Shown here: in pieces, positions 34,363 to 43,646 of the stretch
How the letters are laid out: each line of letters opens with the position of its first letter
Numbering within the stretch: the first letter of the stretch is position 1
Source: Rhodospirillaceae bacterium
GTDB lineage: Bacteria; Pseudomonadota; Alphaproteobacteria; Dongiales; Dongiaceae
Length of the DNA stretch: 64,000 nucleotides
Direction: 5' to 3'
Assembly (NCBI GenBank): GCA_016712715.1
Contig: JADJQM010000002.1
Coordinates: 1,116,001 to 1,180,000, forward strand
Translations under genes and position numbers: made by a program
The notes under the pieces: generated by a model
What the model was told of the DNA's origin: nothing
What the model saw: only the letters and a program-made list of their open reading frames with translations
Database searches by the model: none

Positions 34363-35205
34363 GTGATAAAATTCCTGTCGGGTTGCCTGGTACTCCTGCT
34401 TCTGCTGGCCCATCCGGCCGCGGCCGTCGACCTGCCGCCCGGTGTCACGGTCCAGAAGAACATCGCCTATGGCGCCGACCGGAATCAGCGCTTCGACGTC
34501 TATCTGCCGGCCAATCCGCAGAACGCGCCCATTCTGTTCATGGTCCATGGCGGCGGCTGGAAGCGCGGCGACAAGGATGCGCGCGGCGTGGTCGACAACA
34601 AGATCGCGCGCTGGCTGCCCAAGGGCATCATCTTCGTCACGGTCAATTATCGCATGATGCCGGAAGAAGAACCATTGGTGCAGGCCGAGGATGTGGCGGC
34701 GGCTCTCGCCAAGGTGCAGGCACTGGCGCCGAGCTGGGGCGGCGATCCCGACAATGTGATCCTGATGGGCCATTCGGCGGGTGCCCATCTTGTCACCCTC
34801 ATCACCATGGCGCCCGAGATTGCGACGGCCGCCGGCGCGCGCAATTGGAAGGGCACGGTCTCGCTCGATTCCGGCGCGATGAACGTGCCGGCGATCATGA
34901 CCAAACGGCATCTCGGCCTCTATGACGAGGCCTTCGGCGACGACCCCGCCGAATGGGAAGCCGTTTCGCCCTATCACCGCGTGAAGGGGCCGACGCTGCC
35001 GGTCTTCGCCATCTGCCGCAAGCGCGGCGACGTCTCCTGCCCGGCCAACCAGGAACTGGCCAAGAAGGCCATCGACTTGGGCGGCAAGATCGAGGTCCTG
35101 CCCATGGCCCTCACCCATGGCGAGATCAACCTGGAACTCGGCAAGCCCGGCGCCTATACCGACCGCGTCGAAACCTTCATGCGCGGTTTGGGGTGGAAGC
35201 TGTAG
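34363..35205 (+). CDS. Secreted alpha/beta hydrolase (esterase)
   Basis: A 280-residue protein with a signal peptide (IKFLSGCLVLLLLLAHPAAA) and an alpha/beta hydrolase fold of the BD-FAE/hormone-sensitive-lipase-like group. The oxyanion hole is FMVHGGGWKRGDK and the nucleophile lies in GHSAGAHL; the late histidine lies in ALTHGEIN. It should act on a carboxylic ester in the periplasm. The GTG start at 34363 is preceded by GAGGGGAGA. Confidence 0.88.
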   Translation: MIKFLSGCLVLLLLLAHPAAAVDLPPGVTVQKNIAYGADRNQRFDVYLPANPQNAPILFMVHGGGWKRGDKDARGVVDNKIARWLPKGIIFVTVNYRMMPEEEPLVQAEDVAAALAKVQALAPSWGGDPDNVILMGHSAGAHLVTLITMAPEIATAAGARNWKGTVSLDSGAMNVPAIMTKRHLGLYDEAFGDDPAEWEAVSPYHRVKGPTLPVFAICRKRGDVSCPANQELAKKAIDLGGKIEVLPMALTHGEINLELGKPGAYTDRVETFMRGLGWKL

Positions 35206-35277
35206 GAACGCCGGTTGTAGGGACAGGGAGAGACGCCTATTCTGGCCGTCCTACCTTCGGGCCGCCGGAACAGGTGC

Positions 35278-35760
35278 ATGAGCGGATTCGATGCCGACGC
35301 TTTTGCCGCACAGATTCGCCATCCCGTCCTGAGGCGGATGTTCGCCTATTGGCGCGACAAGGCCGGTGCGCGCAACATGCCGACCCGGGCCGATCTTGAT
35401 CCGATCGATTTTCCCTATGCGCTTGGCTATGTGATGCTGGTCGAGGTGGAGCGGGCACCTTTGCGCTTCCGCTTCCGCCTCTATGGCAGCGCGCTCGTCA
35501 AATACTTCGCCGATGGCGACTATACCGGCAAATATGCCGACCAATTGCTGCCGCCCGATTACGCCCCCTTTGTTGTCGCTGCCTATACCACGGCCGTCGA
35601 AGGTGGTGTGCCGCGCCATGCCCAGCGCGAGATGGTGATCGACCGCCAGATACTCAACTACGATGTTCTCACCTTGCCGCTGGCGCATGTCCGAAACCCC
35701 GACGAAATCGCCATGCTGCTCGTGGTCATGATTCCGGCGCCGAGCATGCCCGTGCTGTGA
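35278..35760 (+). CDS. PAS_5 domain protein
   Basis: A 160-residue single-domain protein with the pattern of the alphaproteobacterial PAS_5 family: LRRMFAYWRDKAGARNMPTR, LDPIDFPYALGYVMLVEVE, LRFRFRLYGSALVKYFADGD, then GKYADQLLPP. Such domains sense small ligands but have no output domain here. A second member lies at 37150-37662, on the other side of the pentapeptide gene. Confidence 0.88.
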   Translation: MSGFDADAFAAQIRHPVLRRMFAYWRDKAGARNMPTRADLDPIDFPYALGYVMLVEVERAPLRFRFRLYGSALVKYFADGDYTGKYADQLLPPDYAPFVVAAYTTAVEGGVPRHAQREMVIDRQILNYDVLTLPLAHVRNPDEIAMLLVVMIPAPSMPVL

Positions 35761-35828
35761 TAGTTGAGGTCGCCATTTTTCGCGCGACAGTCGCTGAGCG
35801 CCTGCGATGATGCGGCGCAAAAGATGCG

Positions 35829-37128
35829 GTGGGGAAAACGCACCTGTCGCAATTATCGGCGGAGACGCGCAAGATCACCCACAAGGGTGAGGCCTTGGCC
35901 AGGGATGGCCGCCAAGAGGTGTTGGATGGCGAGCGGGACGGATGCCAGCTTGCGGGATGTTCTTCTCGCGCATGGACGCTGGCTGCACAGCGCACGTGAC
36001 GGCCAGCGCGCCGATCTGACGTTGCGCACGTTCCGCCAGCTCGACCTCAAGGGCATCGATCTCAGCCGTGCGAAAATGACCGGCGTGCAATTCCTGCGCT
36101 GCGATCTCAGCATGGCAAAACTGGCCGAGGCGGATCTCTTCGGCGCCAATCTGGTCGGCTCCGATTTCGTGCGCGCCGATTGCCGGCGCGCCGATTTCCG
36201 TGGCGCGCAACTGGCCGGCGCCGATTTCACCGAAGCGCGACTTGCCCACGCCGATTTCCGGGACGGGTCATTGCTGGTGAGCTTCGGCGGTGTGGTGGCG
36301 CCGGCGCAATTGCGCCTGGAGCCCGGCCAGGATGAGAACCTCACCATGAAGCGTGCCGACCTTGCCGGCGCCAAGCTGCACCAGGCGCTGATCCGCCGCA
36401 CCGATCTCTCGGGCGCGGTGCTGCGCCAGGCCGATCTCTCCGAAGCCGACCTCACCGGCTGCTCCTTGAAGGATGCCGATCTGCGCGGCGCCAATCTGAT
36501 GAATTGCAACCTCACCGGGGCGCAGCTCAACCGCGCGCTGGTCGAAGGCGCGCAGATGGGTGGCGCCATCCTCAAGGAAGCCAACGTCTTCGGAGTCGAT
36601 TTCACCAAGGCGGTGTTCGACCAGCTCGACGTCACCGACACGATCAGCGTGGACGATTCAGCCGCCGCCGCCGCGCAGCTCGCAGACATCGTCAAGGCCC
36701 ATGAAATCTGGGTGGAGACCTCGGGTGGCAAGGGTGCCCGTGCCGATTTCACCGAGAAGGACCTGTCGGGGGCGGCCTTTGCCGGACGCAACCTCACCGG
36801 CGCCGTCTTCACGCGCGCCAAGCTGCGCGCGGCCCATTTCGACAAGGCGCTGCTGTCGCTGGCCAATTTCAACCGCGCCGATCTCACCGGGGCGAGCTTC
36901 ACCGCCGCCGACCTCAAAGGCGCCGACCTCGGCGAGGTCATCGCCCGGCGCGCCGATTTCCGCGATGCCGATCTTGGAAGCCAATCGGCGGTGCTGCCGG
37001 ATGGCAGCGTGCGGCAATGGCCGACGCGCATGAGCTATGCGCGCCTCGAACAGGCGAACTTCACAGGCGCCAATCTCGACGGCGCGTTGCTGGAGGGGGC
37101 GACCATCGCCAAGGCGATCAAATCCTAG
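35829..37128 (+). pseudogene. Pentapeptide-repeat protein, frameshifted near its start
   Basis: About 432 residues after correction. The N-terminal part reads in one frame from a possible GTG at 35829 (LSAETRKITHKGEALARDGR). From about 35941 the frame changes to RDVLLAHGRWLHSARDGQRADL and then long pentapeptide arrays with A(D/N)LxG units (residues about 70-170, 180-280 and 320-420). One extra G at 35940-35941 explains the shift. Pentapeptide helices are DNA-mimicking or scaffold structures; the specific role is unknown. If only the intact frame is used, translation could begin at ATG 35926. Confidence 0.85.
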
Positions 37129-37149
37129 CTGGACCGAAGCTTCGGGATG

Positions 37150-37662
37150 TCAGCCCCGCGGTGCGGCCGACTTGGCCGGATCCTCGACCGGCACCGCCTC
37201 GAGTTCGGCCTCGGCCGGGAAACTGGTGTAATCCTCGATGGCGAGGCATTGGCGCACGACACCATCGACCAGCAGCGGATACATGCCGAACTTCACGGTG
37301 AGCGGATAGCCGGCACGCATCGGCCATTGATAGGCGCCGAATACCGGCTGGCCGCTGGCCTGCGCCTCGGCATAACAATCGAGCAGAATCTGATTGGCGC
37401 CGCTCGTGTCGGTGGCGATGAACTCGTCGACATAGCGACCGGTCAGGTTCATCCCGTTCCAGCGATCGACTTCGGTGCCGGTCAGGATATAGCGCACACG
37501 AAAGGGGTCGAATTCATAGGCGATGATATAGAGATAGGGCAGCAGCGCCTTGATGGCGGCCGGGTCGATCAACGCGCGTTGCGGCGTCGCACCATCGGCG
37601 AGGCTGCGCCAGTAGCGGTGCAGGGGGTCGATGCTGCCGGCTGGTTCGCGCTGCAGGGGCAT
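37150..37662 (-). CDS. PAS_5 domain protein
   Basis: A 170-residue relative of the protein at 35278-35760: LHRYWRSLADGATPQRALID, ALLPYLYIIAYEFDPFRVRY, LTGTEVDRWNGMNLTGRYVD and a downstream sheet (YPLTVKFGMYPLLVDGVVRQ). It is probably a stand-alone ligand sensor. The start at 37662 has weak ribosome-site support. It converges with the pentapeptide gene with 21 bp between them. Confidence 0.87.
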   Translation of the reverse strand: MPLQREPAGSIDPLHRYWRSLADGATPQRALIDPAAIKALLPYLYIIAYEFDPFRVRYILTGTEVDRWNGMNLTGRYVDEFIATDTSGANQILLDCYAEAQASGQPVFGAYQWPMRAGYPLTVKFGMYPLLVDGVVRQCLAIEDYTSFPAEAELEAVPVEDPAKSAAPRG

Positions 37663-37727
37663 GCAGCGATCATGGCCAGAAATGACCGACCCTGTCGAGT
37701 CTTCCAGAGCCGGTCGATCTGGTCAAT

Positions 37728-38030
37728 TCAGGCGAGGTCCGGTGTCATCTGGTCGAGGATAGTTTCCGCCACCAGATGCCCGGCCTTGGCACGGAACTGC
37801 AGGAGGGCCGGGGCTTTCATGTGATCCTGCCAGAGGTCGTAGCTTTCCCAGCTCTAGACGAAGATGACGCGGCCGGTCTTCTCGTTCGAGACATGGAGCT
37901 CATAGCGGAGGCAGCCCGGCTCCTTGACCACGCCCGCGACCAGTTCCTGTTGCGCCGCCAGCAGCTCGGCTTCCTTGCCGGGATGGGCCTGGACCTGGGC
38001 GATGATGGTGAGGGGCTTCTTGCTGGGCAT
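37728..38030 (-). pseudogene. Antibiotic biosynthesis monooxygenase family protein with in-frame amber
   Basis: A 100-codon frame reads MPSKKPLTIIAQVQAHPGKE, then GCLRYELHVSNEKTGRVIFV, TAG, SWESYDLWQDHMKAPALLQF. The amber is at 37854-37856, codon 59, where family members have a glutamate or similar residue before the W. One base change from GAG would restore the reading frame. The protein is otherwise complete, so this is a recent mutation or a base-call error. The frame starts four bases after the lipoprotein gene's stop side on the same strand. Confidence 0.85.
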
Positions 38031-38033
38031 GAT

Positions 38034-38519
38034 CTATTCCTGCAGAATTTTGGTGAGGGTGTCATAGCCCCAATCGATATCGGCGATCTGCCAGCCCTTT
38101 GTGGACAGCGCGAGGTGGAGTTTCACTTCCGCCGGCTGGCCGTAATTCATGAACTTGACGATGGCCATGGTCTTGTCGGGCTCGGCGGACTTTGCGACGG
38201 CCTTGTCGAGGTCGGTGATCTGCCAATCCTGGGAGCCGACGAAGGGATCGCCGTCGAGAACGGGCACGTCATTCGCGGCTTTGGCGCGCGCGGTGTCGGC
38301 CTCGATGAGCGCCGCGGTCTCGGGCGTGAAATAGCGCGCGACAATACCCGGCGCGGCCAGGTCGATGCCGCTCCCGGCCGGCTGGTCGGCATATTGGCCA
38401 TAGATGTCGTCGAGCAGGGCCTGCGGACTGTCAAAGCCGCCCGGGGCCGGGGCGGTGCAGGCGGCAAGCGCCAGGCCGGCGGCCAGCAGCACCGCGCGCA
38501 GGGTGTTGGTGAGCATCAT
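38034..38519 (-). CDS. DUF3828-like lipoprotein
   Basis: A 161-residue protein with a lipoprotein signal (TLRAVLLAAGLALAAC, lipobox cysteine at about residue 21), followed by a DUF3828-like NTF2-type domain (SPQALLDDIYGQYADQ, YFTPETAALIEADTARAK, DPFVGSQDWQITDLDKAVAK, GWQIADIDWG). Function is unknown. It is upstream of, and on the same strand as, the monooxygenase frame, separated from it by three bases. Confidence 0.8.
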   Translation of the reverse strand: MMLTNTLRAVLLAAGLALAACTAPAPGGFDSPQALLDDIYGQYADQPAGSGIDLAAPGIVARYFTPETAALIEADTARAKAANDVPVLDGDPFVGSQDWQITDLDKAVAKSAEPDKTMAIVKFMNYGQPAEVKLHLALSTKGWQIADIDWGYDTLTKILQE

Positions 38520-38528
38520 CTTCCCTTC

Positions 38529-39608
38529 TTATCGTTTCAGTCTTTCCAGGGTCTCGGCGGCGAGCAGGCGCGTGAGATTGCCGGCCCCCATGTCGCGCCC
38601 GAGACTAGCCGCCTGGCCCGACCAGAGCGAGCCGAAATCGCCGGAGCCTTGCGCCTCCGCCTTGGCCTTCACGGGGGCCAGCGCACCGCCGGCCGTGGGG
38701 AAAGCCGGGGCATCGCGGGTGATCGGCCCTATTTCGCGCATGATGCGGTTGATGATGCCGCGCGCCGGCCGCCCGGTGAAGATGTTGGTGAGCGCCGTCT
38801 GATTGTCCTTGGCCTGCTGCAGGGCCACGCGGTGCGGGGCCGAGATGCGCGCTTCGGAGCTGAAGAGATAGGCGGTGCCGAGCTGCACGGCGGCGGCACC
38901 CAGGGCAAAGGCCGCGTGGATGCCGCGCGCATCGCCGATGCCGCCCGCGGCGATCACCGGCACCTTCACAGCGTCAACCACCTGCGGCACCAGCGCCATG
39001 GTGCCGGCCTGGGTCGCCACGAGATCGAGCGGATCGCCGCCCAGGAACATGCCGCGATGGCCGCCGGCCTCGGCGCCTTGCGCGATGATGGCATCGGCGC
39101 CGTGGCGCTCCAGCCAGTCGGCTTCCTCGGCGCTGGTGGCGGATGAGATGATCTTGGCGCCGGTCGCCCGCACGCGCTTCAGGAGCGCCGGCTCCGGCAG
39201 GCCGAAATGAAAGCTCACCACCCGCGGCTTGAACTCCTCGACCAGCCGGCACATCGCATCGTCGAAGGGCAGGCGATTGCTGGTGGGGATGGGGGCTGTG
39301 GGGTCGATGCCGAACTCGGCGTAATAGGGCGCGAGGCGCGCGCGCCAGTTCGCCTCGCGCGCGGGATCGATCACCGGCGCCTGGTGGCAGAAGAAATTGA
39401 GGTTGATGGGCTTTGCCGTCTGCTGGCGGATGAGCTGCAGCTCGGCCTGCGCCTGTTCCGGCGTGAAGGTCGCGGTCGGCAGCGAACCGAGGCCGCCGGC
39501 TTCCGACACCGCCACGGCCATGTCGGCATAACAGGGTCCCGCCATCGGCGCCTGGATGATGGGCATTTCGATGCCGAAGAGATCGATGATCCGGCGATCC
39601 GGCCACAT
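38529..39608 (-). CDS. Nitronate monooxygenase family FMN enzyme
   Basis: A 359-residue TIM-barrel flavoprotein of the NMO/enoyl-ACP reductase II type: IEMPIIQAPMAGP, AVSEAGGLGSLPTAT, VSFHFGLPEP, GADAIIAQGAEAGGHRGMF (FMN phosphate-binding) and VIAAGGIGDARGI. Class I NMOs oxidise alkyl nitronates such as propionate 3-nitronate. ATG 39608 has GGAGAG upstream; the longer frame is not supported. Fourteen bases separate it from the NTF2-like gene, which is transcribed first. Confidence 0.93.
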   Translation of the reverse strand: MWPDRRIIDLFGIEMPIIQAPMAGPCYADMAVAVSEAGGLGSLPTATFTPEQAQAELQLIRQQTAKPINLNFFCHQAPVIDPAREANWRARLAPYYAEFGIDPTAPIPTSNRLPFDDAMCRLVEEFKPRVVSFHFGLPEPALLKRVRATGAKIISSATSAEEADWLERHGADAIIAQGAEAGGHRGMFLGGDPLDLVATQAGTMALVPQVVDAVKVPVIAAGGIGDARGIHAAFALGAAAVQLGTAYLFSSEARISAPHRVALQQAKDNQTALTNIFTGRPARGIINRIMREIGPITRDAPAFPTAGGALAPVKAKAEAQGSGDFGSLWSGQAASLGRDMGAGNLTRLLAAETLERLKR

Positions 39609-39622
39609 GCTGGTTCTCTCCA

Positions 39623-40000
39623 TCAGGCTGCGGTGAGGTCGAAATGAAACACCTTGGCCATGATCTGCCAACGCCCGTCCAGTTTGACAAAGGTGAGCAG
39701 ATCCGTGAAGGCCTTGGGACCGATGGCGCAGTTCACCACGGCCACCGCCGTGACGGGTCCGGCGAACTCGATGGAGACGATGCGGTCGGCGCGCTTCTGC
39801 TGGCTGGCGGCCGGCGCCGGGCGCGCATCGACGATCGGGAAATAGCTCGCCATGGTGTGGTAGGTGAGGGTCCCGTCGGTGGCGCAGGCATAGATCGCCT
39901 GCGGGTGGAACACCTGGGCCAGGCGCTTGGTGTCCGAATGATAAAGCCCGTCGAAATAGAGATCGAGGGCCGCGACGAGTTCGGGGTAGCGCGCATCCAT
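39623..40000 (-). CDS. NTF2-like (lumazine-binding-like) protein
   Basis: A 125-residue small protein with the nuclear-transport-factor-2 pattern: YPELVAALDLYFDGLYHSD, AQVFHPQAIYACATDGTLTY, AVAVVNCAIGPKAFTDLLTF and WQIMAKVFHFD. Members of this subgroup often accompany flavin or other oxidoreductases. It is the first gene of a two-gene operon with the nitronate monooxygenase and is divergent from the HxlR regulator. Confidence 0.85.
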   Translation of the reverse strand: MDARYPELVAALDLYFDGLYHSDTKRLAQVFHPQAIYACATDGTLTYHTMASYFPIVDARPAPAASQQKRADRIVSIEFAGPVTAVAVVNCAIGPKAFTDLLTFVKLDGRWQIMAKVFHFDLTAA

Positions 40001-40052
40001 CTGGGCAGTCTCCGCAAGGCTGGGGTTGCTGGAGCGGAGCTTAGAGGGATAT

Positions 40053-40115
40053 GGTAACCGATGTATACTGCCACGCCGCGTCGCTGCCGATTTTCCGGTA
40101 ACCGCGCGGTAACGG
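40053..40115. promoter_or_regulatory. Three GGTAAC elements in the HxlR divergent promoter
   Basis: GGTAACCG occurs at 40053-40060 and 40097-40104, and GGTAACGG at 40108-40115, all in the 127-bp gap between the NTF2-like/NMO operon and the HxlR gene. The near-palindromic GGTnACC core and the 44- and 11-base spacings suggest binding sites for the HxlR protein. Confidence 0.5.
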
Positions 40116-40127
40116 GAGGAAGCGCCC

Positions 40128-40496
40128 ATGGCCTTGAAGCTGCGCCGCAACCAATCGCCGCCACCGCCGCCCAGCTGTGCTGTCGGCGAATGCATGGCCC
40201 TGCTGGGGGGTGCCTGGACGCCCAATGTCATCTGGTATCTGAGCGGCGGGCCGCGGCGCTTTGGCGAGCTTCGCCGCGACATGCCGCCCATTTCGCCCAA
40301 GATGCTGAGCGCGCGGCTGAAGGATCTGGAAATGAAGGGCGTCGTTGCGCGCAGCACACGCCCGACCTCGCCACCCTCGGTCGATTATGCGCTGACCCCC
40401 TTGGGCCGCGAGCTGGTGCCGGCCATCGAGGCCATCGTCGCGGTGGGGCAGAAATTGAAGGCGCAGCAGGCCCTGGCGGCACGGGCGGCGGAATAG
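40128..40496 (+). CDS. HxlR family transcriptional regulator
   Basis: A 122-residue winged-helix regulator: CAVGECMALLGGAWTPNVIW with the conserved N-terminal Cys, FGELRRDMPPISPKMLSARL as the recognition segment and SVDYALTPLGRELVPAIEAI as the wing and dimer helix. HxlR proteins often sense electrophiles or oxidants by their cysteine. It is divergent from the NMO operon and one base from the ATG of the BTLCP gene. Confidence 0.93.
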   Translation: MALKLRRNQSPPPPPSCAVGECMALLGGAWTPNVIWYLSGGPRRFGELRRDMPPISPKMLSARLKDLEMKGVVARSTRPTSPPSVDYALTPLGRELVPAIEAIVAVGQKLKAQQALAARAAE

Positions 40497-40497
40497 G

Positions 40498-40947
40498 ATG
40501 CGCGCGCTCTTTCTGCTGCTGCTGGTGATGTCGTTGCCGACCGTGGCCGAGGCGCGCGTCTATCCGCCGCTCTTCGGCTCCCATGAGTTCGCCAACAAGG
40601 GCATCAAGAAATTTCCCAAATGGTTCGACATGCTGTCGCGCTGGCAAGGCAGCGCACTTTGGGCGACGCCCTTCCAGTTCCTGAAGATGGAGGGCGATTG
40701 CGAGGATTACGCCATCGCCAAGTTCATGGCCTTGAAAGCGCTGGGCATTCCCATCGAGGATATGCGCGTGCTGGCGCTGCGCGACATGAATCTCGATATC
40801 GGCCATGCGGTGCTGATCGTCTATGACGGCGACACGGCGCTCCTCCTCGACAACCAGATCAAGAGCGTGGTGCCGGCCGATACGGTGAAGCATTACATGC
40901 CGATCTTCTCCCTGAGCGAAACCGGCTGGTGGCTGCACCGGCGCTGA
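40498..40947 (+). CDS. Transglutaminase-like cysteine peptidase (BTLCP/LapG-like), secreted
   Basis: A 149-residue protein. A signal peptide (RALFLLLLVMSLPTVAEA) precedes the bacterial transglutaminase-like catalytic core with the Cys in MEGDCEDYAIAK, His in DIGHAVLIVYDG and Asp in LLDNQ. LapG, a member of the family, cleaves adhesins in the periplasm under c-di-GMP control through LapD. No LapD or giant adhesin is in this window. Its start is one base from the HxlR stop, so the two are co-transcribed. Confidence 0.92.
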   Translation: MRALFLLLLVMSLPTVAEARVYPPLFGSHEFANKGIKKFPKWFDMLSRWQGSALWATPFQFLKMEGDCEDYAIAKFMALKALGIPIEDMRVLALRDMNLDIGHAVLIVYDGDTALLLDNQIKSVVPADTVKHYMPIFSLSETGWWLHRR

Positions 40948-42140
40948 TCAGCGCAATCCGGCGCACAGAGCGATCAGGCGGTCGACTTCCTCTTCCGTGT
41001 TGTAGTAATGCGGCGAGGCGCGGACCAGGATCGGGAGCGCGCGGCGCTCGGCATCGATCCGCGTGCTGCTGGGGTCCGAAGCGCCGATGGTGATATGGGC
41101 CGCTTTCGCCGTCGCCACGACATCTTCGGCGGCGATGCCATCCAGCGTGAAGCTGACGATGGCGGACGGGTTGGCGCCGAGGTCGCGCACAACGGCGCCG
41201 GAATCGCGCGCAGCCCCGCGCGCAGGCGCTGGCTCAACAGCCGGCAACGGGCTTCGATCTCATCCATGCCGATCGCCAGCGCGTAGTCGACGGCGAGGCC
41301 GAGGCCCAGGCGGGCCGCGTAGTTGTTCTCCCAATTCTCGAAGCGCCTGGCATCGTCGCGCAGTTGATAGCGGTCGCGCGCCACCCAATCGGCGGCGAAA
41401 TGGTCGATCATCGGCGGCTCCAGCCGCAGCATGAGATCGCGCCGCATGTAGAGAAAGCCGCTGCCGCGCGGGCCCCGCAGGAACTTGCGGCCGGTGGCCG
41501 AGAACATGTCGCAACCCAAGGCCGCGACATCCACCACCATCTGCCCCACCGTCTGGCAGCCATCGAGCAGATAGGGAATGTTGTGCGCCCGCGCGATCCG
41601 GCCGACCTCCGCCGCTGGATTGGCAAGCCCGCCATTGGTGGGGACCCAGGTGATGGCGATGAGCTTCACGCGGGGATCGATCATGCGCGCGAGGGCCGCC
41701 ACATCGAGGGCGCCGGTTTCATCCGACGGCACCACCGCGATCTCGACGTCGCTGCGTTTAGCAATCTGCAGGAAGGCCACGTAATTGGCGGCATATTCCG
41801 CTTCCGCGGTGAGGATCCGGTCGCCGGGCTTGAAGGTGAGGGCCAGGGCGTAGAAGGCCATCTGCCAGGCGACCGTCGCATTCTCGACGAGGGCGATCTC
41901 ATCGGGCCGGGCATTCAGCAACCTCGCCACGGATGTGTAGACACCGTCGAGTCGCAAGGCTTCGCGGTCTGCCGCGGCATAGCCGCCGATCTCCGCCTCG
42001 AGTGCCAGGTAATCCTGCATCGCCTGCACGATGGGGGCCGGCGTCAGCGCCGCCCCGGCATTGTGCAGGTAGGCGCGCCGCCGGGTGGCCGGTGTCTCGG
42101 CGCGGATGCGGGCAAGATCGAGCATCTGTGGGCGTTCCAT
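40948..42140 (-). pseudogene. Class V aminotransferase-fold PLP enzyme, frameshifted
   Basis: After restoring one base the protein has about 397 residues: RAYLHNAGAALTPAPIVQAM, EIALVENATVAWQMAFYALA, ITWVPTNGGLANPAAEVGRI, LLDGCQTVGQ and the PLP lysine in SATGRKFLRGPRGSGFLYMR. The C-terminal domain (LGANPSAIVSFTLDGIAAED to PHYYNTEEEVDRLIALCAGL) lies in another frame. A missing base at 41198-41199 explains this. The class covers cysteine desulfurases, isopenicillin N epimerase-like and kynureninase-like enzymes; the substrate is not clear. Confidence 0.87.
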
Positions 42141-42213
42141 GAGTCAAATTTACGATTGCTTAACTCTAATGACGACATAATGCACAAGACAACATTCAAA
42201 TTATGGAAAAGTC

Positions 42214-43626
42214 ATGCTGGGATTCGGTCGGGGAAAAAGTGACGCCATTCGGTCACTGGACGAGGCATCGGATGTGGCACGCGCGGAGATGAACGCCTTT
42301 CACCTCGCCCTGACACAATGCCTGCGCGACATTGCCGCCGGCGATTTCGAGAAGGATCTTGATTGTCACGGTGCCCTGCCGGCTTCCGACCCGGTCGTGC
42401 AAGGCCTGGCCGAGGCCGTGCGGGGTCTGGCGCATAAGCTGCAGGAACAGGCATCCGGCGACCTTGATGCCAATGTCGCTCTGACCATCAACAGCAACGA
42501 GGCGGCAATTCGCAGCGCCAGGATGATCGCCGCGGCACGCAACACGTCAGACCGGACGCAGGTCCTCGCCAGTGCCTCGACCGAAATGGTGGCCTCCGTC
42601 AAGGCGATCAGCGAGACCAGCCAGGCCGCCGCGGACGAGGCCGGCGCCATGCGCTCGATCGTCGAAGCGGGTGTCAGCGCCGTGCGGCGGGCGACGACGA
42701 CCATGGAAGGGATCGCCGCGTCGGTTGCCGACGCATCCGGCAAGGTGACTGCCCTCAGCGTCGCTTCCGAAGAAATCGGGTCGATCGTGGGAACGATCGA
42801 GGCGATCGCGCGCCAGACCAATCTCCTCGCCCTCAACGCGACCATCGAAGCGGCGCGGGCCGGCGAGTATGGCAAGGGCTTTGCCGTTGTCGCGACCGAG
42901 GTCAAGAATCTGTCGAAGCAGACCAGTCAGGCGACGGAGGATATCAAGTCCCGCATCGATCGCCTGCGCAGCGAGATGGAGCAGATCGTCGAAGCGATGT
43001 CACATGGCGGCGTTGCCGTGGCCACCGGCACGCGCGAGATGAGCGATCTTGCCGCCAAGATCGACGAAGCCGGCGAACGCACGGTCGTCGTCAGCGGCAA
43101 GATGGATGAGATCGCCGGCATTCTCTCCGAACAGAATGCCGCCATCGACGAAGTCTCGCGCGGCATCACCGGTATCGCCGAACTGGCGGCGCAGAATGTG
43201 GCCGAAGTGACCAGCCTGTCCGAAGTCATCGACAACAACCAGACCCAGCTCGGCGCGCAGCTGCAGCGCCTGGCGCAATGCAGCTTCCCGCACAAGATCA
43301 CGCGCCTGGCCAAGGCCGATCACGTGATCTGGAAGAAGCGCCTGGTGGACATGTCGGTTGGGCGCGCCAATCTGCGGGCCGAGGAATTGAGCGACCATCA
43401 ATCCTGCCGCCTCGGCAAATGGTATTACAGCGACGCCTCGGCGGCGCTCAGACAGAATGCCGATTTCAGGCAGCTGGAAGCGCCCCATGCCGCCGTGCAC
43501 CGCCACGGCAAGGACGCCGCCCGCCTGTTCGCGGCCGGCCAATTCGACAAGGCGCTGGCCGAGATCGAAGCGGTGGAAAGCGCCTCGGTCGAAGTCCTCC
43601 GCCATCTCGACGCGCTCAGCCGCTAG
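42214..43626 (+). CDS. Soluble methyl-accepting chemotaxis protein with CZB domain
   Basis: A 470-residue receptor without membrane segments. Residues 90-345 are the signalling coiled coil with the kinase-contact hairpin (IARQTNLLALNATIEAARAG, then GFAVVATEVKNLSKQT). The C-terminal 110 residues form a CZB zinc-binding domain with KADHVIWKKRL, SCRLGKWYYSD and PHAAVHRHG, giving the His/Cys set expected to bind Zn. Such cytoplasmic receptors sense zinc or hypochlorite and can act on chemotaxis or c-di-GMP systems. No che genes are nearby. Confidence 0.93.
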   Translation: MLGFGRGKSDAIRSLDEASDVARAEMNAFHLALTQCLRDIAAGDFEKDLDCHGALPASDPVVQGLAEAVRGLAHKLQEQASGDLDANVALTINSNEAAIRSARMIAAARNTSDRTQVLASASTEMVASVKAISETSQAAADEAGAMRSIVEAGVSAVRRATTTMEGIAASVADASGKVTALSVASEEIGSIVGTIEAIARQTNLLALNATIEAARAGEYGKGFAVVATEVKNLSKQTSQATEDIKSRIDRLRSEMEQIVEAMSHGGVAVATGTREMSDLAAKIDEAGERTVVVSGKMDEIAGILSEQNAAIDEVSRGITGIAELAAQNVAEVTSLSEVIDNNQTQLGAQLQRLAQCSFPHKITRLAKADHVIWKKRLVDMSVGRANLRAEELSDHQSCRLGKWYYSDASAALRQNADFRQLEAPHAAVHRHGKDAARLFAAGQFDKALAEIEAVESASVEVLRHLDALSR

Positions 43627-43646
43627 CGGCCGGGCGGCGCGCGCTC

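Noticed and set aside
37854..37856. Stop-codon reassignment
   Set aside because: Many other genes in the window end at TAG normally, and this is the only internal amber noted.
37776..39146. 456-codon plus-strand frame
   Set aside because: It is antisense to the ABM, DUF3828-like and nitronate monooxygenase genes, which are clearly real.
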